DNA of 64,000 nt. Origin: an uncultured Nitrospiraceae bacterium (GTDB taxonomy: Bacteria; Nitrospirota; Thermodesulfovibrionia; Thermodesulfovibrionales; Dissulfurispiraceae). The stretch spans positions 186,001 through 250,000 of the forward strand of contig CAIJNL010000002.1 in the NCBI GenBank assembly GCA_903822005.1, written 5' to 3'. Position 1 is the stretch's first letter. Every line of letters begins with the position of its first letter. The notes beneath the pieces were generated by a model. That model was not told the DNA's origin. It searched no databases and saw only the letters and a list, made by a program, of their open reading frames with translations. Both the position numbers and the translations under genes were made by a program. Positions 8,551-16,549 of the stretch are shown here, piece after piece.

Positions 8551-9129
8551 ATGACAAGGTTTGAAGAAGTACAGATGAAGGTCGCAGAATCTTCGAAGAA
8601 CTATCTCGAGGTATTTAATATACAGGTCTTTATCGAACAGTTCTCGCTTTCACGGGAAAGCCGGTTTTCCCTTACCCTGCCTGACATGGAAGAGCCTTAT
8701 CCGGTATCGGCCTCCGTTTCTTTCATTTATGACGTGTTCCAGACCGGCATGTCGATGTGTGACGAACTAAAACAGGAAGAAGAAAACGCGTTAACTGACA
8801 ATACGCTAGAGCTCGATATCCTGGTCAGACTGCCGATGATGGAAGGTTATCCTGACATAGAAGGTCTGTTGCGCGAAATAGAAACTCTTTATCCCGAAAC
8901 AGAACCGGTGCTTATCGTCAAGGAATTATTCGGCGCGGGCGAGCCCTCAAAAGAGTATGAAATATCATATGGCTATGATGTCGAAGTAGGCAGCCCGCTT
9001 CAGACCGACCTGCTTGACGGCATCTTTGAAGAACTGCGCAGCATCCTGGACCTCGTCTATGAAAAAACCAGGTATCATATAGACCAGTCCTGGTACAAAG
9101 GCGAGGATGATACCTCTAAAGGATATTAA
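8551..9129 (+). CDS. Conserved-looking protein of unknown function
   Basis: 192 residues, acidic and soluble, with no signal peptide, membrane segment or motif I recognise. It alternates strands and helices (FSLTLPDMEEPYPVSASVSF, LELDILVRLPM, TEPVLIVKELFG) and ends in a helical, aromatic tail. GGAGG lies five bases before the ATG, and codon use resembles the neighbouring housekeeping genes. Its last 23 bases overlap the HAD phosphatase gene in another frame, so the two are probably translated together. Its function cannot be stated. Confidence 0.8.
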   Translation: MTRFEEVQMKVAESSKNYLEVFNIQVFIEQFSLSRESRFSLTLPDMEEPYPVSASVSFIYDVFQTGMSMCDELKQEEENALTDNTLELDILVRLPMMEGYPDIEGLLREIETLYPETEPVLIVKELFGAGEPSKEYEISYGYDVEVGSPLQTDLLDGIFEELRSILDLVYEKTRYHIDQSWYKGEDDTSKGY

Positions 9130-9763
9130 ATATGTCCTGCTAGACATGGACGGCACCCTGCTCGACCAATACTTCGACGATTATTTCTGGGAACACCTGG
9201 TGCCCGAAAATTATGCCGAGAAACATAATATCTCGTTCGGCAGGGCCAAAGAGGAACTTCTGTCGAAATACCGCTCCCATGAGGGCACTCTGAACTGGAC
9301 CGATATTGATTTCTGGTCAACAGAGCTTAATCTGGACATCCCTGTTCTTAAAGAACAGATAAGACACCTCATAGATGTTCATCCGCATGTCGATGATTTC
9401 CTCAGCGCCCTAAAAAAACATCATAAAAAGGTATACATGGTCACCAATGCCCATTACAAAGTGCTTGACATGAAATTAAAAAAAACCGGGATCGGCAAGT
9501 ATTTCGACAGATGCATAACCTCCGGAGAGATCGGATATCCCAAGGAGCGGATCGAGTTCTGGAACAGACTCGAAAAGACCATACATTTCGACAAAGAGAG
9601 TACCCTCTTCATAGATGACCTTGCACACATATTGAAGATTGCGGGGGAATTCGGCATAAAATACCTTTTGCACAAAACAAGGGCAAGCTCGCAAAAAGAA
9701 GATACCTTTCCAAGCGGTTTTCCCGTTATCAGAGACTTCGGAGAATTGCTCGGATCATTTTAA
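9107..9763 (+). CDS. HAD-superfamily hydrolase, GMP/IMP-nucleotidase-like
   Basis: A 218-residue cytoplasmic phosphatase of the haloacid dehalogenase superfamily. Motif I is LLDMDGTLLD (nucleophile Asp and the second Asp two residues later), motif II is VTNAH, the conserved Lys sits near GEIGYPKERIEFW, and motif IV is LFIDDLAHIL. An alpha-helical cap lies between motifs I and II (residues about 20-95). The overall layout (YWEHLVP-like cap, VTNAHYKVLDMKL) resembles the YrfG type, which dephosphorylates GMP and IMP. The substrate is inference. It overlaps the preceding unknown gene by 23 bases. Confidence 0.85.
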   Translation: MIPLKDIKYVLLDMDGTLLDQYFDDYFWEHLVPENYAEKHNISFGRAKEELLSKYRSHEGTLNWTDIDFWSTELNLDIPVLKEQIRHLIDVHPHVDDFLSALKKHHKKVYMVTNAHYKVLDMKLKKTGIGKYFDRCITSGEIGYPKERIEFWNRLEKTIHFDKESTLFIDDLAHILKIAGEFGIKYLLHKTRASSQKEDTFPSGFPVIRDFGELLGSF

Positions 9764-9940
9764 AATATACAGTCCTTATAAAACTTATCAGTCAACTGCA
9801 TAGGCAGCTGAGTACATTTTCTATCTTGCCAATCCATGACAACCGAAAAAAGATTGAAGGGACAGCCCTGATTGACAGAATATGTCAAAAGTTGTAGATT
9901 TGAACTGTTACTGCTGATTATATGCGGCCGCTCTTTAACC

Positions 9941-9968
9941 TTTAATAAACGCTGGTGCGTTTATTAAA
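9941..9968. promoter_or_regulatory. Perfect 12-bp inverted repeat, probable GntR operator
   Basis: TTTAATAAACGC (9941-9952), a TGGT loop, then GCGTTTATTAAA (9957-9968) form a perfect palindrome. It ends seven bases before a TATAAT, so it covers where the -35 element of the downstream GntR gene would lie. That is the usual place for an autorepressor site. An RNA hairpin role is less likely because the repeat lies upstream of the predicted transcription start. Confidence 0.6.
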
Positions 9969-9975
9969 TGGCACT

Positions 9976-9981
9976 TATAAT
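9976..9981 (+). promoter_or_regulatory. -10 element of the GntR-family gene
   Basis: A perfect TATAAT, directly downstream of the palindrome at 9941-9968. No good -35 is seen (TGGTGC at 17 bases). The predicted leader is about 50 bases. Confidence 0.5.
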
Positions 9982-10037
9982 CGGGACTTCGCACAGACAA
10001 CAGAAATAATCCATGAAAGCAGGAAAAGAGCGTTAAT

Positions 10038-10757
10038 ATGCTGAAATCAATTAAAGCAGTTGAAAAAAGACGTGCATATGAGGATGTCGTGGTGCAGATA
10101 CGCGCACTTATTGATAGCGGCCGCCTAAAACAGGGCGACCAGCTTCCGACCGAGCGTGAATTAAGTGAGATGTTTAAAGTATCGCGTGCCACTATACGGG
10201 AGGCCATCCGCACCCTTGAATCATTGAAGCTGGTACAGAGTCGCCAGGGTGAAGGCACCTATGTGCTGGCTTCTGACGCGGAAGTATTGGTGCATTCGCT
10301 GGCGGAAGCCATTTCCAATGAGACGGACAATATGTACGACATTTTCTATGTACGCAAGGTCACCGCGCCCTATGTTGCTGAGCTTGCAGCAGAAAATGCG
10401 ACACCTGAAGAAATATGTGAACTGGCGGCCCTGCTAGTTGCGCAAAGAAAAGCCGCTGAAGAAGGGGCCAGCGTAGCGAAATACGATATTGAGTTTCATG
10501 CCCTCATGGCCAAGGTTTCAAAAAATACGGTGCTTGAACGTCTTTTGGCCGCTATTTCCGATGTCATGGACCAGACCCGCGACGAGCACCTTCAGGATGA
10601 AGAACGTTCAAGAAAATCCATCGAGGGCCATGAAGAGGTCTTGACCGCCATAAGGAACGGTGATAGCACAGCCGCAAGACGGGCAATGCGCCGGCACCTG
10701 GAAGATATGGAAGCAATTGTACTTGGGAACAGGAGAAAATCGAGTAACAAGTGCTGA
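10038..10757 (+). CDS. GntR-family transcriptional regulator, FadR subfamily
   Basis: 239 residues. The N-terminal winged helix-turn-helix (about residues 10-80) has the family signature GDQLPTERELSEMFKVSRAT followed by IREAIRTLESLKLV and RQGEGTYV. The C-terminal FCD ligand domain (about 95-235) shows the pattern for metal-linked ligand binding: Asp and His in YDIEFHALM, then His in EGHEEVL and MRRHLEDM. Such regulators usually sense carboxylic acids. A perfect palindrome covers the promoter, so autorepression is likely. The next genes encode small envelope proteins, so the regulated target is not evident from context. Confidence 0.93.
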   Translation: MLKSIKAVEKRRAYEDVVVQIRALIDSGRLKQGDQLPTERELSEMFKVSRATIREAIRTLESLKLVQSRQGEGTYVLASDAEVLVHSLAEAISNETDNMYDIFYVRKVTAPYVAELAAENATPEEICELAALLVAQRKAAEEGASVAKYDIEFHALMAKVSKNTVLERLLAAISDVMDQTRDEHLQDEERSRKSIEGHEEVLTAIRNGDSTAARRAMRRHLEDMEAIVLGNRRKSSNKC

Positions 10758-10769
10758 TGCTGTTGTTGT

Positions 10770-10788
10770 ATCGGAATTAATTTCCGAT
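10770..10788 (+). terminator. Stem-loop after the GntR gene
   Basis: ATCGGAA (10770-10776) and TTCCGAT (10782-10788) pair perfectly around a five-base loop, 13 bases after the GntR stop. Only three T residues follow, and a second small stem (CAGG/CCTG) comes next. It is a weak terminator at best. A DNA-binding site for the following ankyrin gene is an alternative. Confidence 0.4.
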
Positions 10789-10840
10789 TTCAGGAAAAAC
10801 CTGTTGAAATGAACCCAAAAAACAACAAAGGAGATAATCA

Positions 10841-11392
10841 ATGAAAAAGAAGTTAATCATCGCCCTGTTTTTTGTCTTGTCGGCGCTCATATCCCTGCCC
10901 CTAATAGCTCAGGCCGATGACCTGCACGATGCGGTGAAGGCAGGCGATCTCGACACAGTCCGGCTGATGCTCGATCAGGGTGCGGAGGTCAATGTCAGGG
11001 ACAATGATAAGTCCACCCCTCTGCATACTGCTGCTGCATGGGGGAATACAGAAATCGCAGCCCTGCTTATAGCCAAAGGTGCCAATGTCAATGCCTGGAA
11101 CAATAACCAGCGTACACCTCTGCACAATGCGGCCCTTTATAGCCAGAATGAAATGGTAGAACTATTGGTATCAAAAGGGGCTAACATTAATGCGATAAGC
11201 TACTCCCTTTCCACTGCGCTTCATTATGCCGCACTCTTTGGACAGACTGAGATGGCAGCGTTCCTTATAAGCAAAGGTTCGGACCTTAATGCCCTGGACA
11301 AGGACCAGCTAACGCCTGCCATGCTGGCCGAGAAGCGCGGATACGCCAAGCTTGGAGAGATGATACGCAAGGCTGCTGCTGCCAAAAAATAG
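10841..11392 (+). CDS. Exported ankyrin-repeat protein
   Basis: 183 residues. A classical signal peptide (MKKKLIIALFFVLSALISLPLIAQA) leads to the periplasm. Four ankyrin repeats follow (about residues 30-165), with DLHDAVKAGDLDTVRLMLDQGA, TPLHTAAAWGNTEIAALL, TPLHNAALYSQNEMVELL and TALHYAALFGQTEMAAFL as the helical parts, each ending in a KGANVN-type turn. Ankyrin stacks bind other proteins; in the periplasm they sometimes accompany redox enzymes, but nothing nearby supports that here. AAAGGAG lies nine bases before the ATG. Confidence 0.9.
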   Translation: MKKKLIIALFFVLSALISLPLIAQADDLHDAVKAGDLDTVRLMLDQGAEVNVRDNDKSTPLHTAAAWGNTEIAALLIAKGANVNAWNNNQRTPLHNAALYSQNEMVELLVSKGANINAISYSLSTALHYAALFGQTEMAAFLISKGSDLNALDKDQLTPAMLAEKRGYAKLGEMIRKAAAAKK

Positions 11393-11466
11393 ATACCTGC
11401 ATTGAAACAGAAAACAGACTTCCACCAGGGACCTCTGTGTTGCTATAACCAGGAAAGGAGGACCGA

Positions 11467-11682
11467 ATGTTCGGATTAGGTATTCTTGAAATTATGGTCA
11501 TCGTTTTTTTGATTGTCTTCATATTCTTAACGATTGTCTGGCTGCGGGCCCTGATAGACATACTGAAGAGCGAATTCAGAAATAACAACAAACTGATCTG
11601 GCTGCTTACCGTTATATTAGTTCCATTTATAGGCGCCCTAATCTATTTTGCAATCGGCAAAAGGCAGAAGATCGCGTCATAG
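11467..11682 (+). CDS. Small membrane protein with PLDc_N-like domain
   Basis: 71 residues with two membrane helices. The first (about 5-27) runs into LRALIDILKSEF, and the second is NNKLIWLLTVILVPFIGALIY with the C-terminal YFAIGKRQK. This W-(x)-L-(x)-ILVPFIGALIYF pattern is that of the PLDc_N family, first defined at the N-terminus of cardiolipin synthases but often a stand-alone small protein of unknown role. An AGGAAAGGAGGA ribosome site is strong. Confidence 0.8.
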   Translation: MFGLGILEIMVIVFLIVFIFLTIVWLRALIDILKSEFRNNNKLIWLLTVILVPFIGALIYFAIGKRQKIAS

Positions 11683-11699
11683 GAGAGTGCAAAACAGTT

Positions 11700-12530
11700 A
11701 TGGCCCTTAAGAAATATCAACCGGAACGCACCGATTTTCTGATTAACACCGACTGGGGCCACCCTCGTGACAGTTATACAACTGAGCAGGCCCGGGGCAT
11801 GAATCTGCTGCTTTTTCATGACCGCTGGGTGACCCTTGAGCAGATAAAGCAGCTTCGGCGTGAATATCTGGCCTATCGCTCCATAAGGGTCCTGGGCGCG
11901 ATAATGATGGTCCTTTCCCCCTTGATCTTTATAAATATTGGGGAAATTACAAAGGGGGGCACCCTTGCCGCCTTTTTAGCCATATTTTACGGCCTGATCA
12001 TGTTTGTCTGCGGGGTTGGCCTGTTCAGATACGCCCGTTTCGCACAAAAACTGGCTGTGCTCTTCTTTCTCTCACTTTTCGTTTTGCCCTTTTTGCCGCC
12101 CCTGACCGATGACAAAGGCGCGCCATTTCTTATTGTCTACGGAGTGATTGGCCTTTATTATGTGCTTAAAAAATCGGCCCGGAAAATATTCTCACCCCTC
12201 ACGGTGGAAAACACTGCCGCTATAAAAACCGCTTATTTCTCTTTCCGCAATGTTATCTATGCGCTTTTATTAATGGCCGTTTCTCTCGCAATTTATGTCT
12301 TTTATGATATGAGCCAGGCAAAACAGATGGTTGTGGAGGCCTGCAAAAAAGCTGAAAAGGGAATGACCCTTGATGCTTTCATTAAAGACTTTCCGGAAAG
12401 TGATTACAAAATCATCAGGAGGTCCGAACTGGTCATGCTGGTGCCAAAAAGAGGCATGGGCCGCAATCACTGCACTGTTTTACATGATGGAATGACAATA
12501 ACCGGCTCAGGAACAGATTTCACTGATTGA
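11700..12530 (+). CDS. Multi-pass membrane protein, function unknown
   Basis: 276 residues. A polar N-terminal section of about 60 residues with a FHDRWVTLEQIKQLRREYL helix is followed by membrane segments near residues 61-80 (VLGAIMMVLSPLIFI), 88-108, 112-131 (LAVLFFLSLFVLPFLPP), 137-155 and 178-200. The last 70 residues are soluble (AKQMVVEACKKAEKGMTLDAFIKDFP). The chosen ATG is 17 bases after the preceding gene; AGGAGAG is rather far upstream, and an internal ATG (residue 37) is possible. No family recognised. Confidence 0.7.
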   Translation: MALKKYQPERTDFLINTDWGHPRDSYTTEQARGMNLLLFHDRWVTLEQIKQLRREYLAYRSIRVLGAIMMVLSPLIFINIGEITKGGTLAAFLAIFYGLIMFVCGVGLFRYARFAQKLAVLFFLSLFVLPFLPPLTDDKGAPFLIVYGVIGLYYVLKKSARKIFSPLTVENTAAIKTAYFSFRNVIYALLLMAVSLAIYVFYDMSQAKQMVVEACKKAEKGMTLDAFIKDFPESDYKIIRRSELVMLVPKRGMGRNHCTVLHDGMTITGSGTDFTD

Positions 12531-12606
12531 GCGGAAACGGAACTTTTCATTGAAAACTGCTGTCTAACAGTTATCGGGCAACACAGACTGAATGAATTGG
12601 GGCAAG

Positions 12607-13113
12607 ATGAAACAGGGATTTTATGCTCACGCGCTCATTTTTTTATCACTCTTCATGTTTTGCTCTTCCTTTACTGCGGATGCTTCAGCGGAGCGGTCCC
12701 GAAATGGCAAGGCCGTGTCCGCTAAAAATAATGCCGGCATGGAGTGGACAGGTCATATATCCGGACAGAAGGAAAGGCTGGTGAAAGTGATTACCGACAG
12801 GGAGGAATGGGACGCCCTCTGGAAACGGGCCTTCGATCTCAAGTCTCCTGATATCGATTTTGAAAATTATGTGGCAGCCTGCGTCTTTTTGGGTCATGAG
12901 GCTGACTGGCTTTACAGCATAGGATATGGCAAGCCATATGTCAAGGGGAATAGCAAGGTCATTCCATACAGTCTTCATGAAATAGTGCTTGAATTAATGG
13001 GCCCCTTTAAGGCAAGCGGCCAATATCATATTAAAGTCTACAAAAAGGAGGGCGGACTTGAATTCCTGCTCGAAGAGTCTCCGGCTTCCGTGAGGAGGAC
13101 GCGGGGCATATGA
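12607..13113 (+). CDS. Exported PrcB-like protein
   Basis: 168 residues. From this ATG the protein starts with a normal signal peptide (MKQGFYAHALIFLSLFMFCSS onward, cleavage near ADASA), and GGGGCAAG sits just upstream. An earlier in-frame ATG at 12592 lacks a ribosome site. The mature part has VKVITDREEWDALWKRAF and DFENYVAACVFLGHEADWLYSIGYG, which resemble the C-terminal domain of PrcB-type proteins (an insulin-fold-like domain of unclear function). The match is by eye. It overlaps the next gene by four bases (ATGA). Confidence 0.65.
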   Translation: MKQGFYAHALIFLSLFMFCSSFTADASAERSRNGKAVSAKNNAGMEWTGHISGQKERLVKVITDREEWDALWKRAFDLKSPDIDFENYVAACVFLGHEADWLYSIGYGKPYVKGNSKVIPYSLHEIVLELMGPFKASGQYHIKVYKKEGGLEFLLEESPASVRRTRGI

Positions 13114-13616
13114 CTGATATAGCGTCCACACCATTGGGGCGAAATTCTCTTTTTATCGCTCTTATCGCACATACCGCAGCTCTGATTGTTGCTATGATGC
13201 CTCTAGGAGGTGCTGATTTTTTCTTCGGCATCACCTATCCGTTATATTTCCTGACATTTGTACTTGGCCTCTTCGCCGAACTAATAGACTCAGGATATCG
13301 CACTTTCGGAAACTGGCGCTTTTATCTGGCTTCTATTGCAGCCATTTTCCCCATCATCGGCCCGCTAATGGCATTATCGATGCTTTACAATCTCAAGTGC
13401 GGCAAGAGCACCGAGCGAAGCCGCTTTGGGGGGGCATTCATGGCTATTATGAGACTGAGGGCAAACGCCGGAGTTATTGCCCTCTCCATATTAATGCTGT
13501 TCATTTTATTCGCACTGTCGATTCGGCAGAATGACTCATATTTCAGGAAAGCGAATGTGAAAAGTGTTTTACTTGAAGAGGAACGGGCAATGCTGAATTA
13601 TTGCAGCCATGTTTAA
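13110..13616 (+). CDS. Multi-pass membrane protein, function unknown
   Basis: 168 residues with about four membrane helices: SLFIALIAHTAALIVAMMPL, FFFGITYPLYFLTFVLGLFA, YLASIAAIFPIIGPLMALSM and NAGVIALSILMLFILFALS, followed by a soluble tail. The start codon overlaps the stop of the PrcB-like gene (ATGA), so the two are translationally coupled and probably work at the same membrane site. No family recognised. Confidence 0.7.
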   Translation: MTDIASTPLGRNSLFIALIAHTAALIVAMMPLGGADFFFGITYPLYFLTFVLGLFAELIDSGYRTFGNWRFYLASIAAIFPIIGPLMALSMLYNLKCGKSTERSRFGGAFMAIMRLRANAGVIALSILMLFILFALSIRQNDSYFRKANVKSVLLEEERAMLNYCSHV

Positions 13617-13702
13617 GCCCTTGCCTCGCTTTATAATTTTATTATGCCTCGATACAAGTCTCTCTGATCTCAAATAAATCCGAGTATAGAAAGGTCTAAA
13701 TT

Positions 13703-14101
13703 ATGGAAAAGATGAATATAAGGCCGAGCAAAACTGTGTCGGCAGGCTCACTGGTAGGCATGATTTTTATGCTGCTTTTTGGAATAGGTTTTTTCATTCT
13801 GGTCGGTACAGTTCTGTACGATAACGACGCGCCAGTCCTAATGAAAATCGTATTTACGCTCTTTATGATTGCGTGGATAGCGACAGCCCTGTTTATACTG
13901 GTATACCATGTGCTCAATATAACTCGGGCAAAAGGAGTGCCTCTAATTGACATTGAGACTGAATCGGGCCCAAATGCCAATAATTCCGAAGGTGATCCGA
14001 TGCAGCGGCTGCGCGGCCTTGAGGGGCTCAAAAATGACGGCCTTATCAGCGAAGATGAGTACCGGCAAAAGCGTCAGGAGATAATAAAAGAGAAGTGGTA
14101 G
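13703..14101 (+). CDS. Two-helix membrane protein with C-terminal SHOCT domain
   Basis: 132 residues. Two membrane helices (about residues 16-39 and 48-72) are followed by a polar linker and a C-terminal LRGLEGLKNDGLISEDEYRQ motif, which is the SHOCT signature, a short oligomerisation-type helix pair found at the end of many small membrane proteins. The role is unknown. It is the last of the run of small envelope genes that began at 10841. Confidence 0.8.
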   Translation: MEKMNIRPSKTVSAGSLVGMIFMLLFGIGFFILVGTVLYDNDAPVLMKIVFTLFMIAWIATALFILVYHVLNITRAKGVPLIDIETESGPNANNSEGDPMQRLRGLEGLKNDGLISEDEYRQKRQEIIKEKW

Positions 14102-14153
14102 TGAGTTAACCGCCTCCCTGAAATCCTGCTTTTCATGTCTTACCCTCAAATTG

Positions 14154-14183
14154 TGGTCAATAATCCGGTCATTTGAGTATAAT
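14154..14183 (+). promoter_or_regulatory. Promoter of cysS
   Basis: TGGTCA (14154-14159, four of six to the -35 consensus), an 18-base spacer and a perfect TATAAT (14178-14183). The predicted leader of cysS is about 105 bases; I see no T-box features in it. Confidence 0.55.
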
Positions 14184-14294
14184 ATTCAGTATGATTCGTG
14201 AGTGGCCGGAAAGATGAACTTGTGGCCAGCCGGCAACCAGTAATGCTTTGAAATAACGGCATATCCCGTAAACCATCAGGCAGGAGTGACAGTT

Positions 14295-15764
14295 ATGAGA
14301 ATTTATAATTCGATGACAGGCAGCAAAGAAGAGCTGGTACCGCTCCAGCCGGGAAAGATTACCATGTATGCCTGTGGCGTTACCGTATACGATCGTTGTC
14401 ATATCGGCCACGCAAGAAGCGCGATAGTGTTCGACGTGATAAGCAGGTACCTGAGATACAAGGGCTTTGAGACCACCTTTGCCAGGAACTTCACAGATGT
14501 GGACGACAAGATCATAAAAAGGGCCAATGAAGAGAACATGGCCTGGGATGCCGTTGCCCAAAAATACATTGACGAATATTACCTTGACATGGACATGCTC
14601 GGCGTGGCGCGCGCTGATATCGAGCCCCGCGCTACAGAGCACATAGAAGAGATGATCGATGTCATATCCGGCCTGATAGAGAAAGGATTTGCATATGCTG
14701 TTGCAGAGGGCGATAACAGCAGCGTATATTTTGCAGTAGAAAAATTCGCGGATTATGGAAAGCTCTCAAAAAAAGATCTGGATGACCTGCTCTCCGGCGC
14801 CCGAGTGAGCGTGGATGAGAGGAAAAAGAGTCCGGCTGACTTTGCCCTCTGGAAGGCCTCAAAAGAGGGTGAGCCGTTTTGGGAGAGTCCCTGGGGAAAA
14901 GGCAGGCCCGGATGGCATATCGAGTGCACTGCCATGGCCATCAAGCACCTTGGGGAATCAATAGATATCCATGGCGGCGGAGCGGACCTGACCTTCCCGC
15001 ATCACGAAAATGAGATAGCACAGTCCGAGGCCTATACCGGAAAACCCTTTGCGCGCTATTGGGTGCATAACGGCTTTATAACCATCGACAAGGAGAAGAT
15101 GTCCAAATCCCTCGGCAACTTCTTTACCATACGCGAAGTACTCGCGAAATATGATCCTGAAGTGATCAGGCTCTTTGTTATTTCAAGCCATTACCGCAGC
15201 CCGATTGAATTCTCGAATGAGCAGCTGCGTGATGCGGAGGCCACGCTTGACCGCTTTTATACCACCATATCCAGGATGGATGATTTTGCGGCCAAGTCCG
15301 GGGATGCTGCAGGCAAGTCGGGCGTCAACCCAACGGCCCTCGATGCCATGCTCTCCGGATTCAGGAACTCCTTTGAAAGTGCCATGGATGATGATTTCAA
15401 TTCAGCCCTCGCCATCGGCCATTTGTTTGAACTCGTCAGGGAAATCAACAGATATCTGGACATGAAACCCTCGGGCAGAGACGCAGCAGCTCTTATAACC
15501 CGGGCTAAAGAAACGCTGACCGAAACAGGAGCGGTCCTCAACCTGTTCGGCAGGACCCCGCACCAGTGGAATGTTTCTCTGCTTAAAGTCAGGAATATAC
15601 CCCTTTCCGAAGCCGCTATTGAAGAAAAGATCAGCGAGCGCAAGGCGGCCCGTGACAGCAAGGACTGGGCAAAGGCCGATTCTGTCAGGAAGGCGCTTGA
15701 CGAAGGCGGCATAATCCTTGAAGACAAAAAAGACGGCACCACATGGAAGGTCAAGATAGCCTGA
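14295..15764 (+). CDS. cysS: Cysteinyl-tRNA synthetase
   Basis: A class I synthetase charging tRNA(Cys). The zinc-ligand Cys and HIGH motif are in YACGVTVYDRCHIGHAR near the N-terminus, followed by NFTDVDDKII. GWHIECTAMA and GGGADLTFPHHENEIAQSEA carry further zinc ligands, and KMSKSLGNF is the KMSKS loop. The C-terminal helical domain is complete, giving 489 residues, a normal length. The frame also opens at a GTG (14286), but that codon is part of the AGGAG ribosome site, so the ATG at 14295 is taken. rlmB follows after three bases. Confidence 0.97.
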   Translation: MRIYNSMTGSKEELVPLQPGKITMYACGVTVYDRCHIGHARSAIVFDVISRYLRYKGFETTFARNFTDVDDKIIKRANEENMAWDAVAQKYIDEYYLDMDMLGVARADIEPRATEHIEEMIDVISGLIEKGFAYAVAEGDNSSVYFAVEKFADYGKLSKKDLDDLLSGARVSVDERKKSPADFALWKASKEGEPFWESPWGKGRPGWHIECTAMAIKHLGESIDIHGGGADLTFPHHENEIAQSEAYTGKPFARYWVHNGFITIDKEKMSKSLGNFFTIREVLAKYDPEVIRLFVISSHYRSPIEFSNEQLRDAEATLDRFYTTISRMDDFAAKSGDAAGKSGVNPTALDAMLSGFRNSFESAMDDDFNSALAIGHLFELVREINRYLDMKPSGRDAAALITRAKETLTETGAVLNLFGRTPHQWNVSLLKVRNIPLSEAAIEEKISERKAARDSKDWAKADSVRKALDEGGIILEDKKDGTTWKVKIA

Positions 15765-15767
15765 CCC

Positions 15768-16520
15768 ATGAAAACATCCCAAAACAGCAGCGAGCACTTC
15801 ATATACGGCATAAACCCGGTTTTCGAGATAATAAAGTCCGACCGGAAAGTGCACAACGTTTATATCCAGCGGCAGACGGAAAAGCACCTTCAAAAGATAA
15901 TTGATCTGGCCCGGCAAAAGCAGGTACCTGTCAAGGCTGTTGACAAGGAATTCTTTGAAGACCGCTTTGACAAGGGACATCAGGGAGTCGCTGCTTCGGT
16001 TGCGCCAAAAAAAACGATTGATATTGACACCCTGCTCGACCTCGCGTTCAATAAAACCAATTCGCCTTTTTTTCTGGTGCTGGACTGTATCGAAGACCCG
16101 CGCAACTTCGGCGCAATACTGCGTGTAGCCGACGCTGCGGGAGTAAATGGGGTCGTGTTCCAGTCCCGCAGGGCTGCCGGTATTTCTCCCCTTGTCTACA
16201 AGGCATCGGCCGGCGCCATAGAACATGTGAATCTGTCAGAAATAGTCAACATAAAACATGCCATAGGAAAGATGAAAGAACGGGACGTCGTTATAATCGG
16301 CGCTGAAGCCGACTCAAAGACAGGCCTGTGGGACGTGGATATGACAGCGCCTCTGGCGCTTATAGTCGGTTCTGAAGGCGAGGGTCTGCGTCAGACGGTA
16401 AGAAGCATGTGCGACATCATTGTGAATCTTCCTATGCTCGGGATGGTAAACTCCCTTAATGTCTCTGTGGCAACAGGCGTCATAGCATATGAAGTGCTGA
16501 GGCAGCGAAGAAAGCCGTAG
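15768..16520 (+). CDS. rlmB: 23S rRNA 2'-O-ribose methyltransferase (RlmB/TrmH family)
   Basis: A SpoU-type SAM-dependent methyltransferase, probably acting on a guanosine of 23S rRNA. The N-terminal substrate domain (IYGINPVFEIIKS to about residue 75) is the RlmB type. The catalytic knot domain has motif 1 LDCIEDPRNFGAILRVADA, motif 2 LIVGSEGEGL and motif 3 LPMLGMVNSLNVSVAT. Length 250 is normal. It lies three bases after cysS, a common pairing, with no separate ribosome site apparent, so translation is probably coupled. Confidence 0.94.
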   Translation: MKTSQNSSEHFIYGINPVFEIIKSDRKVHNVYIQRQTEKHLQKIIDLARQKQVPVKAVDKEFFEDRFDKGHQGVAASVAPKKTIDIDTLLDLAFNKTNSPFFLVLDCIEDPRNFGAILRVADAAGVNGVVFQSRRAAGISPLVYKASAGAIEHVNLSEIVNIKHAIGKMKERDVVIIGAEADSKTGLWDVDMTAPLALIVGSEGEGLRQTVRSMCDIIVNLPMLGMVNSLNVSVATGVIAYEVLRQRRKP

Positions 16521-16549
16521 ACGCAGCACGATGCCCGGATCGATTTTTA

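Noticed and set aside
9969-9984. TGGCAC before the GntR gene as a sigma-54 promoter
   Set aside because: No TTGC at the -12 position; the TATAAT next to it explains the promoter better.
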